DNA of 64,000 bases from Micromonospora narathiwatensis (GTDB taxonomy: Bacteria > Actinomycetota > Actinomycetes > Mycobacteriales > Micromonosporaceae), in the NCBI RefSeq assembly GCF_900089605.1, contig NZ_LT594324.1:3844001-3908000 (forward strand), read 5' to 3'. A program made the position numbers and the translations under genes. Position 1 is the stretch's first letter. Each line of letters begins with the position of its first letter. This document shows, in pieces, positions 44,120-53,203 of the stretch. A model generated the notes under the pieces. It ran no database searches, was not told where the DNA came from, and saw only the letters and a program-made list of their open reading frames with translations.

Positions 44120-45289
44120 GTGCTCGCCGTACTCTCACCCGGACAGGGTTCCCAGAAACCCGGCTTCCTGACTCCATGGCTCGCCCTGCCCGGTGCCGAG
44201 GCGCGGCTGCGCTGGTGGTCCGCGCTGGCCGGGGTCGACCTGCTCCACCTCGGCACCGAGGCGGACGCCGACGAGATCAAGGACACCGCCCGCACGCAGC
44301 CGCTGCTCGTCGCGGCCGCGCTGCTCGCCGCCGAGCACCTGCCGATGCACGACGTCGCGCTGGTCGCCGGGCACAGCGTGGGCGAGCTGGGCGCCGCCGC
44401 CCTGGCCGGGGTGCTCCCCGCCGAGGCGGCCGTCACCCTCGCCGGCGTACGCGGCCGGGAGATGGCCGCCGCCTGCGCGCTCGAACCGACCGGGATGGCC
44501 GCCGTGCTCGGCGGCGACCCGGACGAGGTGGTCGCCGTCATCGAGGCCCACGGGCTGCACCCCGCCAACCGCAACGGCACCGGCCAGGTCGTCGCCGCCG
44601 GTCCGGTTGCCGGCCTGGAGAAGCTCGCGGCCGAGCCGCCGGCAAGGGCCCGGGTCACCCGGCTCCAGGTGGCCGGCGCCTTCCACACCCCGTACATGGC
44701 CCCGGCCGAGGCCGCCCTGGCCGCCGTCGCCGCCGGCATCACCCCGGCCGACCCGGCCCGGATCCTCCTGTCGAACCTGGACGGCTCGGCGGTCAACCAC
44801 GGGCGGGAGATGGTCCAGCGGCTGGTCCGCCAGGTGACCGCCCCGGTCCGCTGGGACCTGTGCATGCGTACCCTGGCCGACCTCGGCGTCACCGGCGTGA
44901 TCGAGCTGCCGCCGGCCGGCACCCTGGCCGGGCTGGTGAAGCGGGAGCTCAAGGGCGAGGGCGCGCCGGAGATCGTCACCCTGAAGACCCCCGACGACCT
45001 GCCCGCCGCGCGGGACCTGATCGCCCGGCACAGCGGCCTGAGCGGCCACGAGCCGGTGATCCAGTTCCGGGTGGTGGTCGCCCCCGCCGCCGGCACCTTC
45101 GAGCCGCTGGCCGAGCTGGCCGAGGGCGTCGACCTGCACGCCGGCCAGGTCATCGGCCACGTCGCCACCCGGCAGGGGCCGGTCGAGGTGACCGCGCACG
45201 GCAGCGGGCTGCTCACCGAGTGGCTCGCCCACCACGACGACCCGGTCGCCCCGGGCCAGCCCCTCGCCCGGATCGGAGGACACGCGTGA
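44120..45289 (+). CDS. fabD: Malonyl-CoA:ACP transacylase with C-terminal lipoyl/biotinyl-like extension
   Basis: A 389-residue enzyme from GTG 44120. Transacylase part: SPGQGSQKPGFLTPW, active Ser in GHSVGELG (Ser86), Arg in AGVRGREMA, catalytic His in GAFHTPYM (about 189), then LPPAGTLAGLVKR. Family members are about 310 residues; here about 75 extra residues follow (FRVVVAPAAGTFEPL ... HAGQVIGHVATRQGPVEVTAHGSGLLTEWLAH ... VAPGQPLARIGG), matching the hammerhead fold of biotinyl/lipoyl domains but with the EAMKM lysine segment replaced by ATRQGP. It loads malonate on AcpP. First gene of the FAS II operon. Confidence 0.93.
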   Translation: MLAVLSPGQGSQKPGFLTPWLALPGAEARLRWWSALAGVDLLHLGTEADADEIKDTARTQPLLVAAALLAAEHLPMHDVALVAGHSVGELGAAALAGVLPAEAAVTLAGVRGREMAAACALEPTGMAAVLGGDPDEVVAVIEAHGLHPANRNGTGQVVAAGPVAGLEKLAAEPPARARVTRLQVAGAFHTPYMAPAEAALAAVAAGITPADPARILLSNLDGSAVNHGREMVQRLVRQVTAPVRWDLCMRTLADLGVTGVIELPPAGTLAGLVKRELKGEGAPEIVTLKTPDDLPAARDLIARHSGLSGHEPVIQFRVVVAPAAGTFEPLAELAEGVDLHAGQVIGHVATRQGPVEVTAHGSGLLTEWLAHHDDPVAPGQPLARIGGHA

Positions 45290-45347
45290 GCGCGAGGAAC
45301 GAGCCGGGCCTGCGAGTCCCGCAGCCGCGAACGGAAGGTAAGTACTG

Positions 45348-46292
45348 ATGGCGGGCAGCCGGATTGTCGCGATGGGGCACTACCAGCCCTCCCGCGTGGT
45401 GACCAACGACGACCTCGCGCAACTGGTCGACACCAACGACGAGTGGATCCGGGACCGGGTCGGCATCGCCACCCGGCGGATCGCCGGCGACGAGACGGTG
45501 GCCGACATGGCCGCGGCCGCCGCCGGCAAGGCGCTGGCCAACTCCGGCCTCACCGCCGCCGACATCGACCTCGTGGTGGTCGCCACCTGCACGTCGGTCG
45601 ACCGCAGCCCGAACGTGGCCTGCCGGGTCGCCGCCAAGCTGGGCATCAACGCCCCGGGCGCGTTCGACGTCAACACCGCCTGCTCGGGCTTCGCGTACGC
45701 CCTCGGCACGGTCGACCACGCCGTCCGGGCCGGGGCGTCCCGCAACGCGATCGTGATCGGCGCGGAGAAGCTCTCCGACTTCACCGACTGGACCGACCGC
45801 TCGACCTGCATCATCTTCGGCGACGGCGCCGGGGCGGCGGTGGTCACCGCGACCGCCGAGGACGAGCCGGCCGGGATCGGGCCGGTGGTCTGGGGCTCGG
45901 TGCCGGAGAAGAGCGACGCGGTCCGCATCGAGGGCTGGCGCCCGTACGTCGCGCAGGAGGGGCAAACCGTCTTCCGCTGGGCCACCACCGCGCTGGCGCC
46001 GCTCGCGCTCCAGGCCTGCGAGAAGGCCGGGGTGACCCCGGCCGAGCTGGCCGCGTTCGTGCCGCACCAGGCCAACGCGCGGATCATCGACGGCATCGCC
46101 AAGCGGCTGAACATCCCCGACGCGATCATCGCGAAGGACATCGTCGAGTCCGGCAACACCTCGGCGGCGAGCATCCCGCTCGCCCTGTCCAAGCTGGTCG
46201 AGCGGCGTGAGGTGCCGGCCGGGGCCCCGGTGCTGCTGTTCGGCTTCGGCGGCGGCCTGACCTACGCCGGTCAGGTCGTCCGCTGCCCCTGA
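45348..46292 (+). CDS. fabH: Beta-ketoacyl-ACP synthase III
   Basis: A 314-residue condensing enzyme that starts fatty-acid synthesis from acyl-CoA and malonyl-ACP, setting straight or branched primers. Catalytic triad: Cys112 (NTACSGF), His240 (VPHQAN), Asn270 (ESGNTSA). GGSRI-like start MAGSRIVAMGHYQPSRVV is intact, and the glycine-rich end FGFGGGLTYAGQVV is typical. Follows fabD with GAAGG Shine-Dalgarno at about 45333-45337. Confidence 0.96.
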   Translation: MAGSRIVAMGHYQPSRVVTNDDLAQLVDTNDEWIRDRVGIATRRIAGDETVADMAAAAAGKALANSGLTAADIDLVVVATCTSVDRSPNVACRVAAKLGINAPGAFDVNTACSGFAYALGTVDHAVRAGASRNAIVIGAEKLSDFTDWTDRSTCIIFGDGAGAAVVTATAEDEPAGIGPVVWGSVPEKSDAVRIEGWRPYVAQEGQTVFRWATTALAPLALQACEKAGVTPAELAAFVPHQANARIIDGIAKRLNIPDAIIAKDIVESGNTSAASIPLALSKLVERREVPAGAPVLLFGFGGGLTYAGQVVRCP

Positions 46293-46382
46293 AGAGAAGA
46301 CCCCCTCGGGCGCGAGTGCGCCGAGGAGTGACGGCCGGCGACGCCGACCGTCGTGAACCCCCGATGAGAGGAACCAACCGCA

Positions 46383-46622
46383 ATGACCCGTGACGAGATC
46401 ACCGCCGGCCTCGCCGAGATCCTCGAAGAGGTTGCCGGGGTGAACCCGGACGACGTGGCCGAGGGGAAGTCCTTCACCGACGACCTCGACGTGGACTCGC
46501 TCTCCATGGTGGAGGTCGTGGTGGCGGCCGAGGAGAAGTTCGGCGTCAAGATCCCGGACAACGAGGTGCAGAACCTGAAGACCGTCGGGGACGCCGTCAG
46601 CTACATCGAGGCGCAGTCCTGA
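46383..46622 (+). CDS. acpP: Acyl carrier protein
   Basis: A 79-residue acidic ACP. The phosphopantetheine site is Ser39 in DDLDVDSLSMVEV. ATG 46383 follows GAGAGGA. It carries growing acyl chains for FabD/FabH/FabF; fabF follows after 2 bases. Confidence 0.97.
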   Translation: MTRDEITAGLAEILEEVAGVNPDDVAEGKSFTDDLDVDSLSMVEVVVAAEEKFGVKIPDNEVQNLKTVGDAVSYIEAQS

Positions 46623-46624
46623 TC

Positions 46625-47851
46625 ATGAGTCGCCCCGACGTCGTCGTCACCGGGCTCGGCGCGACGACCCCGCTCGGCGGGGACGTCGCGTCGACCTGGG
46701 ACGCCATGCTCGCCGGCCGCTCCGGGGTGAGTGCCCTCACCCAGGAGTGGGCGGAGCAACTGCCGGTCCGGATCGCGGCCCAGCTCGCCGTGGAGCCCGC
46801 CGAGGTGCTGGACCGGGTCAAGCTGCGCCGGCTGGACCGGTCCGAAGCGATCGCCATCGTCGCGGCCCAGCAGGCGTGGGCCGACGCCGGGCTGGCCGGC
46901 TCCGGGCCGGACCCGGAGCGGGTGGCGGTCAGCATCGGCTCCGGCATCGGCGGGGCCACCACCCTGCTCGCCCAGGACGACATCCTGGAGGCGTCCGGCC
47001 CGCGGCGGGTCTCCCCGCACACCGTGCCGATGCTGATGCCGAACGGCCCGGCCGCGTGGGTCGGGCTGGAGCTGGGCGCCAAGGCCGGGGTGCACTCGGT
47101 GGCCAGCGCGTGCGCGACCGGCGCGGAGGCGATCGCGCTCGGCCTGGACATCATCCGCTCCGGCCGGGCCGACGTGGTGGTGGCGGGCGGCACCGAGGCG
47201 GTCATCCACCCGCTGCCGATCGCCGGTTTCGCCTCGATGCGGGCCATGTCGACCCGCAACGACGAGCCGGAGAAGGCCTCCCGGCCGTGGGACAAGGGCC
47301 GCGACGGCTTCGTGCTCGGTGAGGGCGCGGGCGTGGTGATCCTGGAACGGGCCGAGCACGCCGCCGCCCGCGGCGCCCGGGTGTACGCGCGCCTGGCCGG
47401 CGCGGGGATCACCTCCGACGCGTACGACATCGTGCAGCCGCACGCCGAGGGCGAGGGCGCGATCCGGGCGATCGGGAAGGCGATCGCGGACGCGGACATC
47501 GCCAAGAGAGACATCGTGCACGTCAACGCGCATGCCACCTCCACGCCGGTCGGTGACATGCTGGAGATCGGCGCGCTGCACAAGGCGCTGGGTGACCACC
47601 CGGTGCTGTCGGCGACCAAGTCGATGACCGGGCACCTGCTCGGCGCGGCCGGGGCGCTGGAGTCGATCGCCGCCATCCTGGCCATCCGCGACGGTGTCGT
47701 ACCTCCGACGATCAACCTCGACGACCCGGATGACGGTCTCACCCTGGAGGTGGCCGCACACAAGGCGCGCCACATGGAGATCCCCGCCGCGTTGAACAAC
47801 GCGTTCGGCTTCGGCGGCCACAACGTGGCCCTCGTCTTCACGCGGGCCTGA
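46625..47851 (+). CDS. fabF: Beta-ketoacyl-ACP synthase II
   Basis: A 408-residue elongating condensing enzyme. Catalytic Cys163 (SACATGAEA), His303 (NAHATSTPVGD) and His337 (SMTGHLLGA) are present; GFGGHNVALVF closes the fold. Begins ATG 46625, two bases after the acpP stop, so translation is probably coupled. No chain-length-factor gene is present, so this is primary metabolism rather than a type II polyketide cluster. Confidence 0.96.
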   Translation: MSRPDVVVTGLGATTPLGGDVASTWDAMLAGRSGVSALTQEWAEQLPVRIAAQLAVEPAEVLDRVKLRRLDRSEAIAIVAAQQAWADAGLAGSGPDPERVAVSIGSGIGGATTLLAQDDILEASGPRRVSPHTVPMLMPNGPAAWVGLELGAKAGVHSVASACATGAEAIALGLDIIRSGRADVVVAGGTEAVIHPLPIAGFASMRAMSTRNDEPEKASRPWDKGRDGFVLGEGAGVVILERAEHAAARGARVYARLAGAGITSDAYDIVQPHAEGEGAIRAIGKAIADADIAKRDIVHVNAHATSTPVGDMLEIGALHKALGDHPVLSATKSMTGHLLGAAGALESIAAILAIRDGVVPPTINLDDPDDGLTLEVAAHKARHMEIPAALNNAFGFGGHNVALVFTRA

Positions 47852-47873
47852 GACCACTGCCAGGGAGGCACCA

Positions 47874-49298
47874 GTGACCTCAACCGCCGTCAACGCGGAC
47901 AGCGCGACTGTGGACCACCGGGATCCGGAGGTCCGGCTCCGGGCGCTGTTCGACGCCGGCTCGCTGCGCCTGCTGGCGCCGCGGGACACCTCGGGCGTGC
48001 TCTGCGCGCGGGGTGAGATCGACGGTACGCCGGCGATCGCGTACGCCACCGACGCCACGCGGATGGGCGGCGCGATGGGCACCGAGGGGTGCCGGCACAT
48101 CGTGGACGCGATCGACGCCGCGGTCCGGGAACGGGTGCCGGTGCTCGGTCTCTGGCACTCCGGCGGCGCCCGGCTGGCCGAGGGCGTGGTCGCGCTCGAC
48201 GCCGTCGGTCAGGTCTTCGCCGCCATGGTCCGGGCCTCCGGCCGGGTGCCGCAGATCTCGGTGGTGCTCGGTCCGGCCGCCGGTGGCGCGGCGTACGGGC
48301 CGGCGCTGACCGACATCGTGGTGATGAGCGGGACCGGCCGGATCTTCGTCACCGGTCCCGAGGTGGTCCGCAGCGTCACCGGCGAGCAGGTCGACATGGA
48401 GCGCCTCGGCGGCCCGGAGCCGCACGGCCGGCGCTCCGGCGTGGTGCACGTGACGTGCAAGGACGACGAGACGGCCCTGGCCGAGTCGCGCAGGCTCGCC
48501 GCGCTGCTCGGCCGCCAGGGCCGGCTCTGCCCGGACGACGTGGCCGGCGACGCCGGGGACGGGCACGACCTGGCCGCGAAGATGCCGGCCGAGGCCAGCC
48601 GGGCGTACGACGTGAAACCGGTGGTCAAGGCGCTGCTCGACGAGCCGGGCGTGGAGCTGCACGCCAAGTGGGCGCCGAACGTCGTCACCACGCTCGGCCG
48701 GTTCGCCGGCCGGACGGTCGGCGTGATCGCCAACAACCCGCTCCGGCTGGGCGGCTGCCTCGACGCGTCCAGCGCCGAGAAGGCGGCCCGTTTCGTGCGG
48801 ATGTGCGACTCGCTCGGGGTGCCGCTGGTCGTGCTGGTCGACGTTCCCGGCTACCTGCCCGGCCTGGGCCAGGAGTGGGACGGCGTGGTCCGGCGCGGGG
48901 CCAAGCTGCTGCACGCCTTCGCCGAGGCGGTGGTGCCTCGGGTGACGCTGGTGACCCGCAAGGCGTACGGCGGCGCGTACATCGCGATGAACTCCCGCTC
49001 GCTGGGCGCGACCGCGGTCTTCGCCTGGCCGAACGCGGAGGTCGCGGTGATGGGGGCCAGCGCGGCGGTCAACATCCTGCACCGCAAGCGGCTGGCCGCT
49101 GCCCCCGCCGAGGAGCGGGAGGCGCTGCGCGCCCAGCTGATCGAGGAGCAGATCAAGGTCGCCGGTGGCGTCAACCGGGCGCTGGAGATCGGCGTGGTGG
49201 ACGACGTGATCAAGCCGGAGGAGACCCGGCGGCGGATCGCCGAGGCGCTCGCGGCGGCACCCGCCGCCCGTGGCGCGCACGGCAACATCCCGCTGTAG
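47874..49298 (+). CDS. Acyl-CoA carboxylase carboxyltransferase (beta) subunit, AccD6-like
   Basis: A 474-residue carboxyltransferase from GTG 47874, CCAGGGAGG ahead. N-terminal half: HSGGARLAEGVVALDAVGQVFAAMV, VLGPAAGGAAYGPALTDIVVM (acyl-CoA oxyanion loop); C-terminal half: FAGRTVGVIANNPLRLGGCLD, LVVLVDVPGYLPGLGQEW, TRKAYGGAYIAMNS. It supplies malonyl-CoA with a biotinylated alpha subunit encoded elsewhere. Mycobacteria likewise place accD6 at the end of the FAS II operon. Last gene of this operon. Confidence 0.93.
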   Translation: MTSTAVNADSATVDHRDPEVRLRALFDAGSLRLLAPRDTSGVLCARGEIDGTPAIAYATDATRMGGAMGTEGCRHIVDAIDAAVRERVPVLGLWHSGGARLAEGVVALDAVGQVFAAMVRASGRVPQISVVLGPAAGGAAYGPALTDIVVMSGTGRIFVTGPEVVRSVTGEQVDMERLGGPEPHGRRSGVVHVTCKDDETALAESRRLAALLGRQGRLCPDDVAGDAGDGHDLAAKMPAEASRAYDVKPVVKALLDEPGVELHAKWAPNVVTTLGRFAGRTVGVIANNPLRLGGCLDASSAEKAARFVRMCDSLGVPLVVLVDVPGYLPGLGQEWDGVVRRGAKLLHAFAEAVVPRVTLVTRKAYGGAYIAMNSRSLGATAVFAWPNAEVAVMGASAAVNILHRKRLAAAPAEEREALRAQLIEEQIKVAGGVNRALEIGVVDDVIKPEETRRRIAEALAAAPAARGAHGNIPL

Positions 49299-49313
49299 GC
49301 ATCAACGCATCGC

Positions 49314-49345
49314 AGGGTCCGCGCCCACCCGGGGCCGCGGGCCCT
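49314..49345 (+). terminator. Terminator of the fab operon
   Basis: Imperfect G/C hairpin AGGGTCCGCGCCC-ACCCG-GGGCCGCGGGCCCT (one G-U pair, one bulge) 15 bases after the carboxyltransferase stop and before a convergent gene. Confidence 0.55.
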
Positions 49346-49353
49346 GACGCGTC

Positions 49354-49575
49354 TCAGGCCCGGTTGCGGGGGTGCTGCCGGGCGGTCCGCTCGTTGCCCC
49401 GGCGGTAGTTGCCGGTCCACCGGGCCATCACCGGCTGCGGGTCGTCGTCGACCTCGGCGAGGAACTCCGCGGCCCGGCCGCCGCGCAGCGTGGCCGCCGT
49501 CCGCCCGTGGTGGCGGATCACGACGGAGCCGTCGGCCCGTTCTACGTAGTCGAAACCCTGCGCGTGCTGTCCCAT
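49354..49575 (-). CDS. Small conserved hypothetical protein (73 aa)
   Basis: MGQHAQGFDYVERADGSVVIRHHGRTAATLRGGRAAEFLAEVDDDPQPVMARWTGNYRRGNERTARQHPRNRA, given here in segments: beta-rich N-terminus (residues 8-30), a helix (RGGRAAEFLAEV) and a basic tail. Coding is supported by ATG 49575 and high GC3. It resembles the small actinomycete proteins with DGSV-x-I-x-HHGR that are common near primary genes; function unknown. Confidence 0.7.
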   Translation of the reverse strand: MGQHAQGFDYVERADGSVVIRHHGRTAATLRGGRAAEFLAEVDDDPQPVMARWTGNYRRGNERTARQHPRNRA

Positions 49576-49652
49576 GGACGCCCACCCTGCCAGCGGTCGC
49601 CCGGTCCCGCAGCCCATTTCGCTCGACCCAGGGGCGACCTCCGGGCTTGAAT

Positions 49653-49667
49653 CTCCAGCGGCTGGAG
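49653..49667. promoter_or_regulatory. Palindrome ahead of the MerR gene
   Basis: CTCCAG-CGG-CTGGAG preceded by CTTGAAT, 11 bases upstream of the MerR start. MerR regulators commonly bind such dyads in their own promoter; the right arm overlaps the Shine-Dalgarno. Confidence 0.5.
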
Positions 49668-49677
49668 GAGGCAGGCT

Positions 49678-50598
49678 GTGGCCGTGGACGACCGCATGTT
49701 CACCATCGGGCAGCTCGCCCACCGCGCCGGACTGCCCGTACGCACCATCCGGTTCTGGTCCGACGAGGGTCTGCTGCCGCCCACCGTCCGCTCGGCCGGT
49801 GGGCACCGGCTCTACGACGCCGCCGCCGTCGCCCGGCTGGAGCTGCTGCGCACCCTGCGCGAGCTGGGCATCGGGCTGGAACCGGCCCGGGCCATCCTGG
49901 ACCGGCAGGCCACGGTGACGGAGGTGGCGGCGGCGCACGTACGGGCCTTGGACGCCGAGATCCGGGCCCTGCGGCTGCACCGGGCGGTGCTGCGGTCGAT
50001 CACGAGACGTGGTGGTACGACCGAGGAGTTGAGACTCGTGAACGATCTGGCCCGGCTCTCCGCCCGGGAGCGGCAACGCATCATCGACGACTTCGTGGCG
50101 GAGGTCTTCGCCGGCCTGCCGGGCGACGCACCGGGGGCCGGGCTCGCCGACGCCATGCGGGCGCTCCCCGCCGAGCTGCCCGACGAACCCACCGACGCCG
50201 AGGTGGACGCCTGGGTGGAGCTGGCCACCCTGGTGCAGGATCCGGCCTTCCGCCGCCGGGTACGCGAGATGGCGGTCGCCGGGGCGTCCGGTGACCAGCC
50301 CCCGCCCGAGCCGCTGCCCAGCGTCGAGCCGGCCCGGGAGGCGGTGGCCGCCGGGATCGCCCCGGACTCCCCCGCCGGTCGGGAGGTCCTCGACCGGATC
50401 GTCGACCCGGCCTGCTCCGACGCGGACCGCAGGGCGCTGGCCGCCCGGCTGGCCACCTTCACCGACCAGCGGGTCGAGCGGTACTGGCAGCTCGTCGGGG
50501 TGCTCCGCCGCCAACCGCCGTTCCCGGCGGCCGTGCCGGCCATGGAGTGGCTGATCGCCGCGCTGCGCGCCCGGCCCGAGGCGCCGGCGGCCGGCTGA
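49678..50598 (+). CDS. MerR-family transcriptional regulator
   Basis: A 306-residue protein from GTG 49678 with GGAGGAGG ahead. N-terminal MerR wHTH: MFTIGQLAHRAGLPVRTIRFWSDEGLLPPTVRSAGGHRLYD, then the dimerisation helix (about 75-105). The C-terminal 190 residues are helical and acidic, lacking the Cys ligands of metal-sensing MerR and lacking a GyrI domain, similar to large actinomycete MerR proteins with unknown effectors. Confidence 0.9.
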   Translation: MAVDDRMFTIGQLAHRAGLPVRTIRFWSDEGLLPPTVRSAGGHRLYDAAAVARLELLRTLRELGIGLEPARAILDRQATVTEVAAAHVRALDAEIRALRLHRAVLRSITRRGGTTEELRLVNDLARLSARERQRIIDDFVAEVFAGLPGDAPGAGLADAMRALPAELPDEPTDAEVDAWVELATLVQDPAFRRRVREMAVAGASGDQPPPEPLPSVEPAREAVAAGIAPDSPAGREVLDRIVDPACSDADRRALAARLATFTDQRVERYWQLVGVLRRQPPFPAAVPAMEWLIAALRARPEAPAAG

Positions 50599-50613
50599 AC
50601 TCGTGCCGCGGAT

Positions 50614-50650
50614 CCGCCGGGGCCGTCCGCCCTCCGGGCGGCCCCGGCGG
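50614..50650. terminator. Bidirectional terminator between MerR and GH3 genes
   Basis: CCGCCGGGGCC / GGCCCCGGCGG arms (11 bp) with an inner CGCCC/GGGCG stem, between convergent gene ends. Confidence 0.75.
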
Positions 50651-50656
50651 CACGGG

Positions 50657-52345
50657 TCAGGTGCCGCAGACGGTGGCCGGCAGGCCGGTCACCGGGACCG
50701 GGGAGCGGCCGGTCGGGCGGGCCTTGCCGGCGAGTACGCCGGCCAGCGCGGTCATCGACGCCGGGCTGGACGAGTAGGTGGCCAGCAGGGTCGGCGACTT
50801 CGCGTCGGCGAGCACGTACGGGGTGTCCATCGCCACCGTCACGGCCGCGTCGTCCCGCAGGTCGGCGGCGCCGTCGTGGTACCCGACGAGGTGCACGATC
50901 CGGCCACCACTCGGCGCGACGTCGACCCCGGCGGCGGTGAGGGCCTCGCTCAGCGCGGCGCGGGCGCGGTCCCGCCCGGCGGCGGCGGTCACCGTGACCG
51001 GCCCGGCCACCGGGGCGTCGCACCGGCCGCGCAGCATGGTGACCGCGGCGGCGGCCAGGTCGGCGGCGGCCCGGCCGTGTTCGGCGTCGCCCAGCGTCGA
51101 CATGTCGGGGGTGGGCCGGTCCGCCAGCTTGAACTTCATGGTCAGCACCCGGGTGACCGCATCGACCAGCCGGGCCCGGGGCAGCGACCCGTCCCGGAGC
51201 GCGGCGAGCAGCCCGTCGTACGCCTGGCTCACGTTCGGGGTCATCAGGATGAGGTCGTTGCCGGCGTTCAGCGCCCGGACCGCGGCCTCCCCCGGCGACC
51301 AGCGCATGGCCGGGGCCATGTTCATCCCGTCGGTGATCACCACGCCCTGGAAGCCGAGCTGGCCCCGGAGCACGTCGGTGAGGAGCTTGTGCGAGAAGGT
51401 GGCCGGGGTGCCCGGGTCGATCGCCCGGACGTCGAGGTGCGCGGACATGACCGCCATGGCGCCCGCGTCGATCCCGGCGCGGAACGGCGGGAACGCGGTC
51501 CGGTCCAGCACGTCGCGGGACTGGCCGACGACCGGCAGTTCCTTGTGCGAGTCGTCGGCGCTCAGGCCGTGCCCGGGGAAGTGCTTGACGCTGGCCGCCA
51601 CCCCCTCGGCCTGCAACCCCCGGACCGCGCCGGCCACCTGGGGCGAGGCCTGTTCCGGGTCGGCGCCAAAGGAGCGGGAACCGATCACCGCGCTGCGGGT
51701 GGCCAGCACGTCGGCGACCGGGGCGAAGTCCATGTTGATCCCCATGGCGGCCAGCTCGGCGCCGGCCGCCCGCCAGGCGGCCTCGGTCAGCGCCGGGTCG
51801 CCGGCCGCGCCGGCGGCCAGCGGACTGGGCAGCAGGGTCACGCCGTCGGCGATCCGGGTGACCACGCCGTGCTCCTGGTCGGTGCCGATCAGGAAGGGCG
51901 CCGGGCCGGCGGCGAGCTTGCCGGCCGCCTCGCGCAGCCCGGTGGTCAGCTCACGGACCTGTGCCGGGTTGTCGACGTTGGTGGTGACCTGGTTGCCGGC
52001 GGTGGGGTCGTCGGCGCTGAACCCGACCAGGATCACCCCGCCGAGGCGGTACCTCGCCACCATCTCGGCGGGCGTGTCGACCCCGGCCAGTTCCTGGTTG
52101 CCGGCGGCCGACGCGGGCGAGACCTGGGTGGCCGAACTGCCGTACGCGTACGGCATCAGCACCTGGCCGACCAGGTCCTCGTCGGCGAGGGTCCGTACCA
52201 GCGCCGCGGCCCGGGCCGCGGGGTCGGTGGGGATCGGTTCGGGGCGGGACCCGTCGGGCTCGCCCGCGCACCCGGAGACGAGCAGCGCGGTCAGTACGAC
52301 GAGCGCGACGAAGGTACGCCGAGGGGTGGTCGACACACGGAACAT
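50657..52345 (-). CDS. Glycoside hydrolase family 3 lipoprotein, beta-N-acetylhexosaminidase (NagZ) type
   Basis: A 562-residue surface lipoprotein: signal FVALVVLTALLVSG-C26. GH3 TIM barrel with FLIGTDQEHG, MDFAPVADV, the hexosaminidase signature KHFPGHG (254-260) with the nearby D-S-H dyad (residues 265-267) that replaces the GH3 acid/base in NagZ enzymes, and nucleophile Asp339 in VITDGMNM. A C-terminal alpha/beta domain follows from about residue 430. It probably removes GlcNAc from muropeptides or chitooligosaccharides outside the membrane. Confidence 0.93.
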   Translation of the reverse strand: MFRVSTTPRRTFVALVVLTALLVSGCAGEPDGSRPEPIPTDPAARAAALVRTLADEDLVGQVLMPYAYGSSATQVSPASAAGNQELAGVDTPAEMVARYRLGGVILVGFSADDPTAGNQVTTNVDNPAQVRELTTGLREAAGKLAAGPAPFLIGTDQEHGVVTRIADGVTLLPSPLAAGAAGDPALTEAAWRAAGAELAAMGINMDFAPVADVLATRSAVIGSRSFGADPEQASPQVAGAVRGLQAEGVAASVKHFPGHGLSADDSHKELPVVGQSRDVLDRTAFPPFRAGIDAGAMAVMSAHLDVRAIDPGTPATFSHKLLTDVLRGQLGFQGVVITDGMNMAPAMRWSPGEAAVRALNAGNDLILMTPNVSQAYDGLLAALRDGSLPRARLVDAVTRVLTMKFKLADRPTPDMSTLGDAEHGRAAADLAAAAVTMLRGRCDAPVAGPVTVTAAAGRDRARAALSEALTAAGVDVAPSGGRIVHLVGYHDGAADLRDDAAVTVAMDTPYVLADAKSPTLLATYSSSPASMTALAGVLAGKARPTGRSPVPVTGLPATVCGT

Positions 52346-52385
52346 CCCACCAGTTATCCGCGTATCGGGGCAAGTTGACCTCTGG

Positions 52386-52877
52386 TCAGCCCACCCGAGT
52401 GAGCAGCGTCACCGGCGCGCCGTCGCCGGCGTACCGGTAGGGCTCCAGCTCGGCGTCCCAGGCGGTGCCGAGCGCCTTGTCGAGGGCGTGCGCGAGCGCC
52501 TCCGGGGCACGGGCGGACGCCAGGATGCCGCGCAGCCGGTCCTCGCCGAGCTGAATGTCGCCGGCCGCGCCGACGGTGGCCCGGAACAGGCCCCGCCCCG
52601 GGACGTACATGAACCGCTCGCCGTCGACGCCCGGACTCGGCTCCTCGGTCACCTCGAAACGGATCATGGGCCACTGCCGGAGGGCAGCAGCCAGCTCGGC
52701 GCCCGTCCCCGGGCGACCGGTCCACCCGCACTCGGCCCGGCGCGCGCCGGGCTCGACGGGCTGTGCCGTCCAGTGCAGGTTGACCGGCGCGGCGAGGACG
52801 CGCGCGATCGCCCACTCGACGTGTGAGCACACGGCGAGCGGGGTTGAGTGGACGTATACGACGCCACGCGTTTGCAC
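52386..52877 (-). CDS. DUF3145 family protein
   Basis: A 163-residue protein from GTG 52877 with GGGAGG six bases ahead. It begins TRGVVYVHSTPLAVCSHVEWAIARVL, and has WPMIRFEVTEEPSPGVDGERFMYVPGRGLFRA and the C-terminal LGTAWDAELEPYRYAGDG. This family is nearly universal in actinobacteria, with unknown role. Confidence 0.9.
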   Translation of the reverse strand: MQTRGVVYVHSTPLAVCSHVEWAIARVLAAPVNLHWTAQPVEPGARRAECGWTGRPGTGAELAAALRQWPMIRFEVTEEPSPGVDGERFMYVPGRGLFRATVGAAGDIQLGEDRLRGILASARAPEALAHALDKALGTAWDAELEPYRYAGDGAPVTLLTRVG

Positions 52878-53203
52878 GGTGACCTCCCGGAGAGCGAGGT
52901 GCGTCTTCCCCTACGACCTCGTCCACCAGAGTGGCACCCGCAACACATGATGACCGGTGTGACGGATGGTACGCCAGCGAATCGGAAAATTCGCCGCTAC
53001 CGGTCGGCGGGAAATACCCGGGTGGCTGACCCCGTTGACCACCGTGACGGCGCGACGACCAGCCAGGCGTCGAGGTCGTGTACAGTTCTCTGGGCGGTTC
53101 TGTGCCGCCGCACAATCTTCGCGGGCCGACGCCCACCCGGACGTCACCCGCACCAAGCCCCCGGACGTTTCAGTCCTCCCGTACGTCTGCAAGGAGTACC
53201 TCC
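52878..53203. other. Divergent promoter region ahead of DUF3145 and the 109-aa gene
   Basis: 326 bases without a gene. It contains a small dyad GCGAAT-CGGAAA-ATTCGC (52977-52994) and, further right, an AAGGAG Shine-Dalgarno for the plus-strand gene. No unambiguous -10/-35 pair was assigned. Confidence 0.45.

Noticed and set aside
42776..49298. Type II polyketide synthase cluster
   Set aside because: FabH, ACP and FabF with fasR and accD are the primary fatty acid synthase operon; no chain-length factor, cyclase or tailoring genes.
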